From Fragum whitleyi (Eukaryota > Mollusca > Bivalvia > Cardiida > Cardiidae), in assembly GCA_948146395.1 (NCBI GenBank), contig OX411548.1, positions 33,922,912 to 33,986,911 of the forward strand: DNA of 64,000 nucleotides, given 5' to 3'. This document shows, piece by piece, positions 34,961 through 45,670 of this stretch (the first letter of the stretch is position 1; each line of letters opens with the position of its first letter). The position numbers and the translations under genes are program-made. Below the pieces are notes generated by a model. That model did no database searches and was not told the origin of the DNA. It saw only the letters and a list, made by a program, of their open reading frames with translations.

Positions 34961-36643
34961 TCAGCTTTTCTCACGAAGTCTTGCAATTGCACTTTGACGT
35001 AAACGTTTCTTATCCGGTTTTCCAGTATAGAGTCTAGGGTAGTCTTCGTAAATAAGAACGTGTTCTGGTGCAGATTTAACAAACGCTTCACCATCAGAAA
35101 ATCTGTATTCGGTGTCCAAAAACTGCCTAATAGTCTCTTCAGTAAGGCAGCGGCCTGATTTTCCGATAACGCATGCGCATACCAAAGCGAATTTAGCCGC
35201 GTCCGGGATTGAAACAACGATCACGTCTAATACATCTGGATGTGATTTAATGAAAGCCTCCACTTTGCTTGGTACGAAGTTTTTGCCAGACTGTACGATG
35301 ATATCTGATTTTCGACCGCTGACAGTTAGTTTTCCGTCGCTGCTGATGTAACCAACGTCGTCCGTATCCATCCAATGGGATGAAGAGAGAGCTTCACTGG
35401 TCATTTCAGGATCGTTAACGTATTGCCAAAACAAAGATGGAGACCGAACGTGGATCACACCGATCTCTCCTCGCGGGACGACCATTCCAGCTTCATCAAC
35501 CACTTTTATCTCCACGCCAGATGTCGGCATTCCACAACAATAACTCTGAAACTCCGATCTACTGTGGATTATATTAGCTGCTAAAAAACCGCCTTCTGAT
35601 GAGCCATAACAATTGGTGACTGCTTTGGTGAATCTACCAATAGCATCCATACATATATCGGCTACCGGCAGCGCACCACTATGAATATTTTTCATCATTA
35701 CGTTTGGAGACTTACTTTCCTTCCATTCATCAACAAGTCCTATTATTGTAGCCGGAAATAAACACGATATGGTGCAATTTTCGTTTTCCATCACATTTGC
35801 AGTAAAGACACAGTGTTCTTTAAGGGTAGCAAATGGAGCAGTTTTGGTAACCGTCTTCACGCCATTATGAAGATACATATACGGAAAGCCACCAATCCAT
35901 GCAAGCCTTCTCTCGGTGTAAATAATGTCATTAGGTTCAAACAACATACTTTGCTTCAACTGACGTCCGACAATGAATGCCGCATGATGTGACTGTGGTA
36001 CAAATTTCGGAGTGCCAGTTGAACCAGATGTTGTGAATATCACAGCGTGGTCCTCAGGGTCAATTCGTGGTAGCATCACGTCAGATGTATCAATAGCGTT
36101 GTTCATGATATTGACCACATTTAAAACATTTGCGTTTTTAGTTGTAAAAAGGTATTGTAAACTCGGAACATCTGCGCTTGATACCAAGCCATCGCCTTGA
36201 TTATCCTCAATAAACGAAAGACACGTGGTGAGCTCACAGTTGTCTTGTCCGGGATCTAAAATGATGCACTTAGTTCCAGTTTTCGATAAGTTGTTTTTAA
36301 TATTGTAGGAGTTTTTCTCTGGAATGGAAACGTTTAAAACAACACACCCAGCACAAATAATTCCGAAAGAACATACCAAACTTTCCAATGTATTTGGTAT
36401 TGAACATGCGACGATATCACCCTTTTTAAGTCCGAGTTTAACGAGTTGTTTTGCTATTTTTGTAGATTCTACAAACAACTTTGCAGCAGTAATTCTTTTT
36501 CGTTTTCCATCGGGGCTCACAAAAACGTATATCTCCTTATCATGCAGTTGATCAGCTAACTCTTCTAGTCTTTCTGGCATAGTAAAATAAGGTATTTTAT
36601 ATTCCAACGGCGAGTTAATGTAACTTATGGTGGTAGACGTCAT
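34961..36643 (-). CDS. Acyl-CoA synthetase, ANL superfamily (ACSF2-like), paralogue 2
   Basis: 560 residues in one uninterrupted frame. ATP-binding loop TSGSTGTPK (205-213) is canonical, unlike paralogue 1. YGSSE (346-350), the Asp of DTDD (429), hinge GRKSD (443-447) and C-terminal TGK (Lys542) are all present, so it looks catalytically competent. The first 170 residues align to paralogue 1 without gaps, then one residue is missing before LPRIDPED. The two are roughly two-thirds identical by eye, higher over 200-300 and the C-terminal domain. No targeting signal is evident. A TTTTTAG acceptor-like site lies about 26 nt before the ATG, so a 5' UTR intron is possible here too. Same strand as paralogue 1, about 15 kb upstream in transcription sense. 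Most likely a local duplicate; substrate unknown. Confidence 0.92.
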   Translation of the reverse strand: MTSTTISYINSPLEYKIPYFTMPERLEELADQLHDKEIYVFVSPDGKRKRITAAKLFVESTKIAKQLVKLGLKKGDIVACSIPNTLESLVCSFGIICAGCVVLNVSIPEKNSYNIKNNLSKTGTKCIILDPGQDNCELTTCLSFIEDNQGDGLVSSADVPSLQYLFTTKNANVLNVVNIMNNAIDTSDVMLPRIDPEDHAVIFTTSGSTGTPKFVPQSHHAAFIVGRQLKQSMLFEPNDIIYTERRLAWIGGFPYMYLHNGVKTVTKTAPFATLKEHCVFTANVMENENCTISCLFPATIIGLVDEWKESKSPNVMMKNIHSGALPVADICMDAIGRFTKAVTNCYGSSEGGFLAANIIHSRSEFQSYCCGMPTSGVEIKVVDEAGMVVPRGEIGVIHVRSPSLFWQYVNDPEMTSEALSSSHWMDTDDVGYISSDGKLTVSGRKSDIIVQSGKNFVPSKVEAFIKSHPDVLDVIVVSIPDAAKFALVCACVIGKSGRCLTEETIRQFLDTEYRFSDGEAFVKSAPEHVLIYEDYPRLYTGKPDKKRLRQSAIARLREKS

Positions 36644-36691
36644 CTTGCTTGGATTATCCTAGAAGACTAAAAACGCGTTATCATATCAGTA

Positions 36692-37095
36692 GAGGATTTG
36701 AATGCGTGGTCATGGAATACGGAATTTATTAATCTCGTCAATAATAAACAGATAAAAACGAGGTTGCGCCGAGTTTTTATCTGTATATAGATGACGAGTT
36801 TAATAAATCCAGTATTCCATGACTACTAATTTGATATTCTATTTATAATATGCCCTAGGTTTAACCGATCAATCGAGAAATTTTCAGAAATTTATGGATT
36901 CAAGTTATTCCGCGAAACGTATAATAAATTGATGTCATCAAATATATTATGACGTCATTTTCACAACGACAAGATATCGTTGCTATACGTTTGTAGCTCG
37001 TTTGCATAGTTATCCCACTAGTATAATAACACCCGTGTAATATATAAAAAGATATTTAACGGGTTTATTTCACTTATTTCCGCGACGTAGGTAAT
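36692..37095. mobile_element. MITE family F, copy 2
   Basis: AAACAGATAAAAACGAGGTT / GCCGAGTTTTTATCTGT palindrome flanked by GGAATACGGAATTTATTAAT and its inverted partner TTTAATAAATCCAGTATTCC. The distal end TTTATTTCACTTATTTCCGC then GACGTAGGTAAT is shared with the copy at 57562. It lies 50 nt upstream of paralogue 2's start, so it may overlap that promoter. Confidence 0.75.
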
Positions 37096-37117
37096 GTTAA
37101 AAGTAGTGATTTTATCA

Positions 37118-37436
37118 TGGAATGCATTACTTTTGTCTCATTTATGTGAGTTCGTTACTCACAATTTACTGTATACTGACAATTTACTGTTTGAAACAAT
37201 CTGCTCATTTACATGACAAACAAATTTTATTACTTATGCCACGTTTTTTATAACTTTTACAACTATTCTCAGAGAAACAGCAGACTAAAAAATGAAAGAA
37301 TCTGGAAGAAATTCAGCATTGAAAATTGCAAAGTATTTCTTAATACTTAATTTTGTTAATCCTGTATATGAGTATTCTTTTAAACAGCAAAATATCAGTC
37401 ACAAAACCTCAAATTGAGACAAAAGTAGTGCATTTC
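37118..37436. mobile_element. MITE family L
   Basis: GGAATGCATTACTTTTGTCT(CA) at the left and (TG)AGACAAAAGTAGTGCATTTC at the right form ~23-bp inverted ends, 319 bp apart. Single copy in this window. Confidence 0.65.
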
Positions 37437-38679
37437 ATATTATTACTTAAATAAAAACGCCTTCAAAGACAATCCGTAATAATGCATAACTAACTATGTA
37501 TATTGTGAAAAAGAATAGTCTATGAGAAAATCCCGAAATTTTGTTTTGAACTCTAAATGGCAGAAATTACCTTTGTGCAGCGAGCAGCAGGGTTATCTTT
37601 ATTTAATGACACTCCTGTTATCTATATGACCGATGCTCTAGATGCATTGTCATGCTTGGTATTTGCCTAATCATCACGACCGTATCGTTATCAGAAAACT
37701 TTATAAATATACCTCTATAAGCTGCAGTATAATTTTGCACATAACGAACTTTTGACTCTTATTCTGTTGAATTTAAATTGTGTTGCAAACTAACTGCCAT
37801 TTTGTTATATTTCAAACAATCTGACTCGAGTAAATGATAATGATTATGCTGAACGCATGCAGTGTGGGCTAAGATAAAGGTTACTTATAATAGTTTTATT
37901 ATTTCACCTAAAAATTATTCATGTTAAAGGGTAAATGCTTGGCAAAAATAAGAATCCGCGATTTACATAATCTGTTTCAACGCTCTATGTATACTGACGT
38001 CAAGAAAAAACGCCCTGTGAAAATTTGGAATTTCTTTTCTGTGTGGTATTTTACATCGTGACAAATACAGGCAAGCTTTGATAAAACTCTCTTTACACCT
38101 GTCAAAATGAGAAGATTTCGATTTCGGGAATTTCTGTGCCTAAAAATGAGAAGTGGTCATTATGTTCTTGAGAATCACGTGCGCTTGTCACACATTGTTG
38201 TCTCATAACAAAATTACACACATGTCTTTTGAATTTGATATGTCACTGATTCACGCCCGAAACTTTGGAATATTCCGACATATTTTGTTGCAAAGACGAT
38301 ATAACGATTTTGACATCGTTAATTGAGCTCTTGAAATGGGGTTGAATCCATAAAAGTATTTTAAAGCCTTAAATAGGGTAAGGTCTGACGATTTTTTGTG
38401 CCGCTTGTACAAGACAAGCGAAACGGAAAACGTCATTGACGTAATTAGTATTTCATAACATAATCTTCAGCAAAGGCATTGGTAAGGGCTTATGGACGAT
38501 AAGTAAGTCGAAATAATGTGGAAAATTGCTCCGTCGATTTCGGATCCACTAGATCAGATAAGCCTTGTAGCCCGTTGATTTCCATTCAAAGTCACTGTCT
38601 CTTTCATATGGACAAAGCAAGTCCGTTTGCATTACTCATTACTACAGTCTTTCAAGTAAAATTGTGTAAATACCACATG
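37437..38679. other. No gene seen
   Basis: AT-rich DNA, no exon, RNA gene or repeat family recognised. Confidence 0.35.
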
Positions 38680-40130
38680 TACGAGGGTTGTCCCACAAAG
38701 TCGTGAACTTTTTCGATTATTCAAAACTCTAGCGTCCGATTAAAATAAAACTATTGAATTGACAACACACGATAATTTGCAACATATTGATAATGGTTTT
38801 ACGGTTTTAGTATGTTCGTGTTCAGAAATACAGCTATAAAAGACACGCCCGGTAGGGGTGGTCGGCGCACTCCAAATTTATTACTTATGAATCTTATATG
38901 GTAGATATTCGATGTTCATTTATTTCGATATTCATGAGGAGTTTGATATTAAACTAATAAAGTTGAAAGCAGTCAACTTCGGAGTTCACACATGTGTATT
39001 TTCATACAAATAACATCACGAAGTGCGCAGTTATGAGGTTTTGTTATGTCCGAGTGCAAGTCAAACGGCGTGAAAATGGTGACGTTAACGCGACGCTCGG
39101 CGCACAAAATCGTTGATAATAAAGTCTGGATCGCTTTATAAGACCTATACAAACCATATGATAATTCAAAATGTGGAAAGACTCAATTATAACGGATAAC
39201 GGATAAAAGAGGTATAAAATTGAAACTGATTAGGGACATTAGGAGAAAGAGGGCGAGAAACAATGCGATCAGCATCAAAAAGGAATAAAAGACGTTTTGA
39301 CCGACGTCAATCAGAACGCCTGATTGGATAAACAGAAACTAAGAATAAGTAAATCAGCAGTGTATTGTCTCATATGACCTGATCATAAGTCGCGTCAGAA
39401 TATGATAGGTATCGAGGCCTTTTTGAAATATGCAGGCACTTTCGACATCATGAGAGATTTTGAAGCGGTTCCCACGAAATGCCAGATTTCCCTGATGGGT
39501 TATCTCAATGAATTGACGCAGTAGTAGTGTTATTCTATGGTACTTCAATCAAACCAAAATATCATTTACAGTAAAACACACATTCTAGTCAGAGACTTCA
39601 CTTCGCGCTAAATAGATAGCAACGGACCTTTTTTTCTACTCATAACCCCATATTTTTAATGCACTGTATGCTTGTAGCTGAATGTCTATCTATCGCGAAC
39701 GCATAAAATTGTTGGAAATGTCTAGAAAAGATTCATATCGAAAATCAACTCCGTAATACAGGTTTTTGTCGCAAAACTAGAATTGATTTTCAGAATTTCT
39801 GCAATGTCCTGTCCCTTATTGATTAGGATTTTACCTAAGAAGAGAAACAACTCAAAACATACTGTCAGATAGCTATTAGATTAACATCCCCTTACAGATT
39901 CATTGTTCACAATATGCAAAATATATAGAAAATCGCGATTATCAACAGTGGGAAGTAAATCCCCCCCACCCCCCAAAGTACAAATTTACTCAAGCTGTAA
40001 GTTTGAGATTTTGACCATCCATCAACGCAATTTTTTCAAAATGAAAACAGTCATTGATCAAATATAATGGTCTTTCAATTTTACGAAAACTTGACCAAAA
40101 GTCATTACATTCTATTCGGACAACCCGTAT
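38680..40130. mobile_element. Mariner-like remnant
   Basis: Left end TACGAGGGTTGTCCCACAAA; complement of right end ATACGGGTTGTCCGAATAGA; TA at the edges; 1.45 kb. The ends are of mariner type, but no transposase frame survives. A partial family B copy (AAAATTGTTGGAAATGTC near 39706) lies inside. Confidence 0.5.
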
Positions 40131-40695
40131 ATAACTTCATCCCCTGTAATACATATTTCAATATAAGGGAAGGCCACCTTATAAACTTTTGAGAAAAAAA
40201 ATATTCTAGTGTTTTACAGGTAATCTTTCTAATGGAGAGACGTAAGTTAAGCAAATATAAAAAGAGGCGGTTTCACTGTATTTGTGTTCAATTAAAATGA
40301 ATTACGACAGTTATTTTTTTTTATCTGGGGCTCTCTTTCATTTTCAAATTAGTTTTGGGAAAATTATTTGAGCGGTAGGCTACGTAAGTATTCGGTTTTT
40401 GGCGAATTGGAATGAAATTAATTTTCAGATGACACCACATGCGACGTCGGATTCATGTTATCAAAACCAAATTTATAGTTGTTTCGTTTACTGAACACAC
40501 CACAATAATGTAGATCTGTTAAAGAAACTTTCATGAAATTGTCAGACACTTGAAAATACAAAGCAAAAAAAAAAAAAAAAAAAAAATGAAATGAAATGAA
40601 ATGAAACCATCATGAGTACAGATGTTCTTTTCTATCCAGAGAGGACTTAGTCACATATTTTAGTCCCACTTTGACCGTTGATTGTCCCAATTTTT
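40131..40695. other. No gene; poly(A) tract
   Basis: A ~20-base A run at about 40566-40586 followed by (TGAAA)n. TAGTCCCACTTTGACCGTTG at 40661 is repeated on the other side of the next MITE. Confidence 0.5.
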
Positions 40696-41118
40696 AGTGA
40701 GTTACATCGTGAATTCAACTTTCAATCCCGTGAAAACCGTTCTTAATCGCTCACTCAGCGCCCATTCATTCACTCCAAACACCCACTTAAACCATTCAAA
40801 AGCACTTCAAAAGTATCGTATAGATATAATCAACAACTACTTTCAAAATAAAAATGGCAAGAAAAGAAATCACGATTTCCCTGACTTAATGGAATTATGT
40901 AGCGTCTGATTGGTTCGCGATGACAAAAAAAGCTATTTATAAATGAATATTTAATTAAAGGGGGATAATAAATACCGCTATTTTTGTTCACCTCGAACGA
41001 AACAAGCGATATTGCCCCCCCCCCCCTTTAATTTCATTCAAAACTCACCCCTCTCGCTCAATTTCAAACCAAATTCTTTCCAATTTCATTCAGCTTGTCA
41101 ATTTCACGAGTTTTTTAA
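40696..41118 (-). mobile_element. MITE family A, copy 5
   Basis: Reverse orientation: AGTTACATCGTGAATTCAAC ... AGCTTGTCAATTTCACGAG. Central ATACCGCTATTTTTGTTC / GAACGAAACAAGCGATAT hairpin at about 40972-41013. Flanked by imperfect ~27-bp direct repeats (40661-40687; 41127-41153). Confidence 0.8.
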
Positions 41119-41485
41119 GCTTATTAGTTCCACTATGACCGTTGATTGTCTCCTCAGGGAGAGTTCTTTATTTCCGTCATTTATGGACATTTATGGACGT
41201 GTTGAGCTTTAGCATTTCAAGATTTGGAAATTTTAATTAAAAAAAAAAAAATAAATAAATAAAACTGTATCACCTCTAGCCAAGTACAATGCTAGGACAG
41301 AATTTACATTGTATAGGGCAATGGCATACAGATATTTATAGAATTTTTTAGCGTTTTCTAAATGCCATTTGTTTTTGTTGCTGTTGATTGGCATTTTTTC
41401 AAACATTTAAGACGTAGGCCATTTAAGTTGACAAAAAGGATAGGAGATCCAATTCACTATGATACAATAGGTGACTGTTAGCCAT
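41119..41485. other. No gene seen
   Basis: AT-rich spacer with an A-rich run (41239-41264). Confidence 0.3.
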
Positions 41486-41860
41486 CAATCGGGAACCCTC
41501 AGAGATTCTACGGAATAGACCGCGCGAATGAAAAGGGCACGGCCAGGAAAGCTCGTCGTTTCGTTTCACACGTGGGTTACATGACGTCACAAGCAACAAC
41601 GTTCCGGCTTATGATGACACCGCGTAACAAAAACGAAGAAAGCTTCATTAAAACTCGACAATTTATAATTTAATAACAAAACCAAATTATGATATGCCAA
41701 AACGATTTCCATAGAGGATCGGACACCATTACAGATAATTGCTTTTCTTTAAGCGTATTGGCAAAATTAACACCAGAAGCCGAGTAACCACACTGACGTC
41801 CAAGGCTCTTTACAGTTTACGGAAAATAGGTTTACGGAAAAGTCCGAGTAATGTTCCGGT
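41486..41860 (-). mobile_element. MITE family H, copy 4 (reverse)
   Basis: CAATCGGGAACCCTCAGAGA at one end, AAAGTCCGAGTAATGTTCCG at the other. Shared ATGACGTCACAAG and ACACCAGAAGCCGAGTAA blocks. Confidence 0.8.
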
Positions 41861-42361
41861 TTTTATCGTCCTAATAGTTCTTCAGTTTTCTGACAAATTT
41901 TAACGGAATAAATATTCGACTGCAAGAACAAAAACGACAACAACAAAAAAGACAGAAATGTTGCTTTGTACATGTTCAGCATTGTTATCTTTACTTGTCT
42001 TTAAAAGAAGAAAAGCAGCCAAGACAGATATCGACTATGCTTCATTTCTCATTTGCAATTAATCTTGGGAAAACCCCCGTCTTTGAGGAGAAAGTAAATG
42101 AGATATCGAGCGAAGACTGTGTTAGTCTTTTAACGTATTTGTCATCTGTCTTTTAAATTTTCACTGTAAGAAACACAGTAACTCACGGAAAGTATGAGAC
42201 TGTGCAGATTTCACTAACTGGCTGGATTTTTGGGCATGTCACACAAATCAAGATGTGTAATTCTATCATACCTAACTCTTCAAAACAGGATCAAGAATTT
42301 AAGCAAGTTATTCGTAATATAATGTAATATGATACATTATGCCAAAACCAACCTCAATTGG

Positions 42362-42745
42362 ATACCCTCGGACTTTTCGAAGTAAGCGGAGTAATTTTGG
42401 GTCATTTTTGAGGTAATTCGGTTTCTGGTAGTACGTCGGTCAATATGCTTGTAGAAAAATGAAAACACACAGATTTCTTTAATTCTTTCCGACCGTGTAT
42501 GAAGATACCATGTACTTGTTGTAATTTGATGACAAAATGCAAGAAACCACCGTGTTTTGTTACAAACTTATGTTATGCCCAGTTTTTTGATTTCGTAGAT
42601 TTTGTTTACCTACAAGACATTTTGATGTTTGTGCCGTTTTGTAAACTCTCGAGCAAAATAACGCACTTTCATGGTTGTGCCCTCATTATTCCAGAGGTCC
42701 ATTCTGTATAAACGCAAAGGCTTCGCAATTGTACCAACCCGACGC
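42362..42745 (+). mobile_element. MITE family H, copy 5 (left-truncated)
   Basis: ACCCTCGGACTTTTCGAAGT, then GAGGTAATTCGGTTTCTGGT and GTTATGCCCAGTTTTTTG as in other copies. The hairpin is degraded (GACAAAATGCAAGAAACCAC...GTGTTTTGTTAC). Confidence 0.65.
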
Positions 42746-42760
42746 TAAGTGAAGATTGGT

Positions 42761-42891
42761 CATTCTAGATTAAGAAAATAAGCACATAGGGAAAAGTCTC
42801 TACCCTAGTCAGTCTGTCTAATCACCGCAGTCTGACTAGGATCGACACTTTACACACTACCCAGATGGTCCATTTTCGCGTGACGGGTCAC
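42761..42891. mobile_element. MITE family D, right half
   Basis: CATTCTAGATTAAGAAAATA through ACCCTAGTCAGTCTG... to TTTTCGCGTGACGGGTCAC, matching the second half of the 26670 element; the left half is absent. Confidence 0.75.
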
Positions 42892-43136
42892 ATATACTTT
42901 CTCTGGTAATGTTAAATTTTATCGCCGTAAAACTGTGAAGAAAATGATCAGCATTTGTTTAAAAGCTCTAAACACTTCGACACAATTTTTCATAATGCCA
43001 ATGCTAAATGTTTCTGTCTCCATCTGTCGAGTCAACCACTTCGAAAATTGTGTCGAGGTTATTGAAAAATCCATTGAACTTTTACACTCAAACGCAGGTT
43101 TTACTTACGAAGGAAGGTAAAAGGTACTGTTGAGAA

Positions 43137-43560
43137 CATCGTGACATTGAGAAGCTTTATGATATTGGAAAGATTTCGGAATGAAATTTAATTTGCGAGA
43201 GGAGCGAGTTTTGAAATAAAAGGGGGGGGGGGTTAATCCAAAATCGCTAATTTTGTTCAAGATGAACGAATTTATCGATATTTATTACCTCACTTAAATA
43301 AAATATGTATACAAGTTATATAAATAGCTTTTTAGTATCTTCGCAAAACAACCAGACGCATACAAAATTCAATTTATTCAGGAAAATCGCAGATTTCTTT
43401 TAGCCATTTTGATTTTGGATGTTGTGGTTGATCCTATCTGTTTGGTGTTTTTGGAGCGTTTTGAATGGTTTGAGTATTTTGAATGAATGAATGGGGCGCT
43501 GTGTGTGCGATTAAAAATCGTTTCGAACGGAATGAGAGTCAATTTCACGGTATTCTTAAC
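43137..43560 (+). mobile_element. MITE family A, copy 6
   Basis: CTGTTGAGAACATCGTGACA ... GAGTCAATTTCACGGTATTC. Central AATCGCTAATTTTGTTCAAG / ATGAACGAATTTATCGATAT hairpin at about 43240-43285. Diverged at both ends. Confidence 0.75.
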
Positions 43561-43576
43561 CTTACCAGATGAGTTC

Positions 43577-45236
43577 TTTTTAGCTCACCTGAGCACGAAG
43601 TGCTCAAGGTGAGCTATTGTGATGGGCTGCTGTCCGGCGTCCGTCGTCCGTCGTCCGTCGTCCGTCGTCCATCGTCCGTCGTCCGTCGTCCATCGTCCGT
43701 CGTCAAACTTTACCTTGTGTGCACTCTAGAGGCCACATTTTTGGCCCAAATGTCTTGAAACTTGGTCAGAATGTTTGTCTCCATCAAATCTCGGTCAAGT
43801 TCGAAATTGGGTCAGGTGGGGTCAAAAATGGGGTCAAGGGGTCAAATTTTAGAAAAACCTTGTGTGCACTCTAGATCCCATATTTGTGGCCCAAATGTCT
43901 TGAAACTTGGTCAGAATGTTTGTCTCCATCAAATCTCGGCCAAGTTTGAAATTGGGTCAAGTGGGGTCAAAAATGGGGTCAAGGGGTCAAATCTTAAAAA
44001 AACCTTGTGTGCGCTCTAGAGGCCACATTTGTGGCCGAAATGTCTTGAAACGTGGTCACAATGTTTGTCTCCCTCAAATCTCGGTCAAGTTCGAAATTGG
44101 GTCAGGTGGGGTCAAAAATGGGGTCAAGGGGTCAAATCTTAGAAAAACCTTGTGTGCGCTCTAGAGGCCATATTTTTTGCCCAAATGTCTTGAAACTTGG
44201 TCAGAATGTTTGTCTCCATTAAATCTCAGTCAAGTTTGAAATTGGGTCAAGGAGGGTCAAAAATGGGGTCAAGGGGTCAAATCTTAAAAAACCTTGTGTG
44301 CATTCTAGAGGCCATATTTTTGGCCCAAATGTCTTGAAACTTGGTGAGTATGTTTGTCTCCATCAAATCTCGGCCAAGTTCGAAATTGGGTCAAGTGGGG
44401 TCAAAAATGGGGTCAAGGGGTCAAATCTTAGAAAAACCTTGTGTGCACTCTAAAGGCCATATTTTTGATCCAAATGTCTTAAAACTTGGTCACAATGTTT
44501 GTCTCCATCAAATCTCGGCCAAGTTTGAAATTGGGTCAAGTGGGGTCAAAAACGGGGTCAAGGGGTCAATCTTAGAAAAACCTTGTGTGCACTCTAAAGG
44601 CCATATTTTTGGTCCAAATGTCTTGAAACTTGGTCACAATGTATATCTCCATCAAATCTCGGTCAAGTTCAAATTGGGTCAAGTGGGGTCAAAAATAGGG
44701 TTAAGGGGTCAAATCTTGCAAAAACCTTGTGTGTACTCTAGAGGTCATATTTTTGGTCCAAATGTCTTGAAACTTGGTCAGAATGTTTGTCTCCTTCAAA
44801 TCTCGGTCATGTTCAAAATTAGGTCAAGTGGGGTCAAAAATGGGGTCACTGGGTCAAATCTTAGAAAAACATTGCGTGCACTCCCGAGGCCACATCTTTG
44901 GTCCAAATGTCTTGAAACATGTTTGTCTCCATCAAATCTCAGTCATGTTCAAAATTGGGTCAAGTGGGGTCAAAATTGGGGTCAAGGGGTCAAATCTAAA
45001 AAAAAAGAAAACATGTATACTCAAATATCTTGAAACTTGGTCAATATGCTTGTATGAAACCTAGGTCAAGTTTGAAATTGCCTTGAAATCTTACACAAGT
45101 TTGATAGAGGGTCAAAAAACGTTTTATAGTACTTTAGAGGCAACATTTTTAACTGAAATGTCTTCTTCTTGATCTCTTTGACTTTTGTTTAGCCATGCAT
45201 CAGGTGAGCGCTTTAGGGCCAATGGCCCTCTTGTTT
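43577..45236 (+). mobile_element. Pearl-like element, CTCACCTG/CAGGTGAG family, copy 3 (best preserved)
   Basis: The head TTTTTAGCTCACCTGAGCAC forms the hairpin GAGCAC-GAA-GTGCTC. It is followed by (CGTCGTC)n (43628-43700) and about nine core repeats of ~140-147 bp, nearly identical in the first six (TTGGTCAGAATGTTTGTCTC; GTCAAGTGGGGTCAAAAA). The tail is CAGGTGAGCGCTTTAGGGCC then AATGGCCCTCTTGTTT. The 230-codon open frame over the cores is an artefact of repeats lacking stops. Confidence 0.9.
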
Positions 45237-45670
45237 TTTTAAAACAGATTGAAAACGATTTTTGATTACAAGCTAAAACGAGGGATCCCAAATGAAAATA
45301 AACTGGCGAAATCATGCCGATGACGAAGACTATGTCGTGTGTGTTAGCCTTGGTTGTAGAAAGGTTAATATATGTTCAAGAAAGTTTGATTGGCTCCCTG
45401 TGTAAGCACCATAACATTTACATAGTTTTTCGTATTGCTTCCGAATAAACAATCTTCCTTGGGTTTTTTGCGATTATTAAGACATTAAAGCGTGCTGAAT
45501 AGGGAGGCGTATCGCATGAAAGCAAGTAATAATCGGAAGAATACTGCACATGTACAATCTAATCGCAACAAGGCGTAAGTAAACGACAAAAAAAAAAAGA
45601 TAAAAAAGAAATAAAATCCGCACCACCGGATCTGTACCAAAGGGTTTGTTTGATCTACTACATTCGCACA
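45237..45670. other. No gene seen
   Basis: AT-rich flank of the large inverted structure. An A-rich run near 45590-45615. CATTCGCAC precedes the structure. Confidence 0.35.

Noticed and set aside
44341..45033. 230-codon open frame with repeated KLGQVGSK-like blocks
   Set aside because: Spans the core repeats of a Pearl-like element; frame stays open only by repeat length and shifts between frames with indels.
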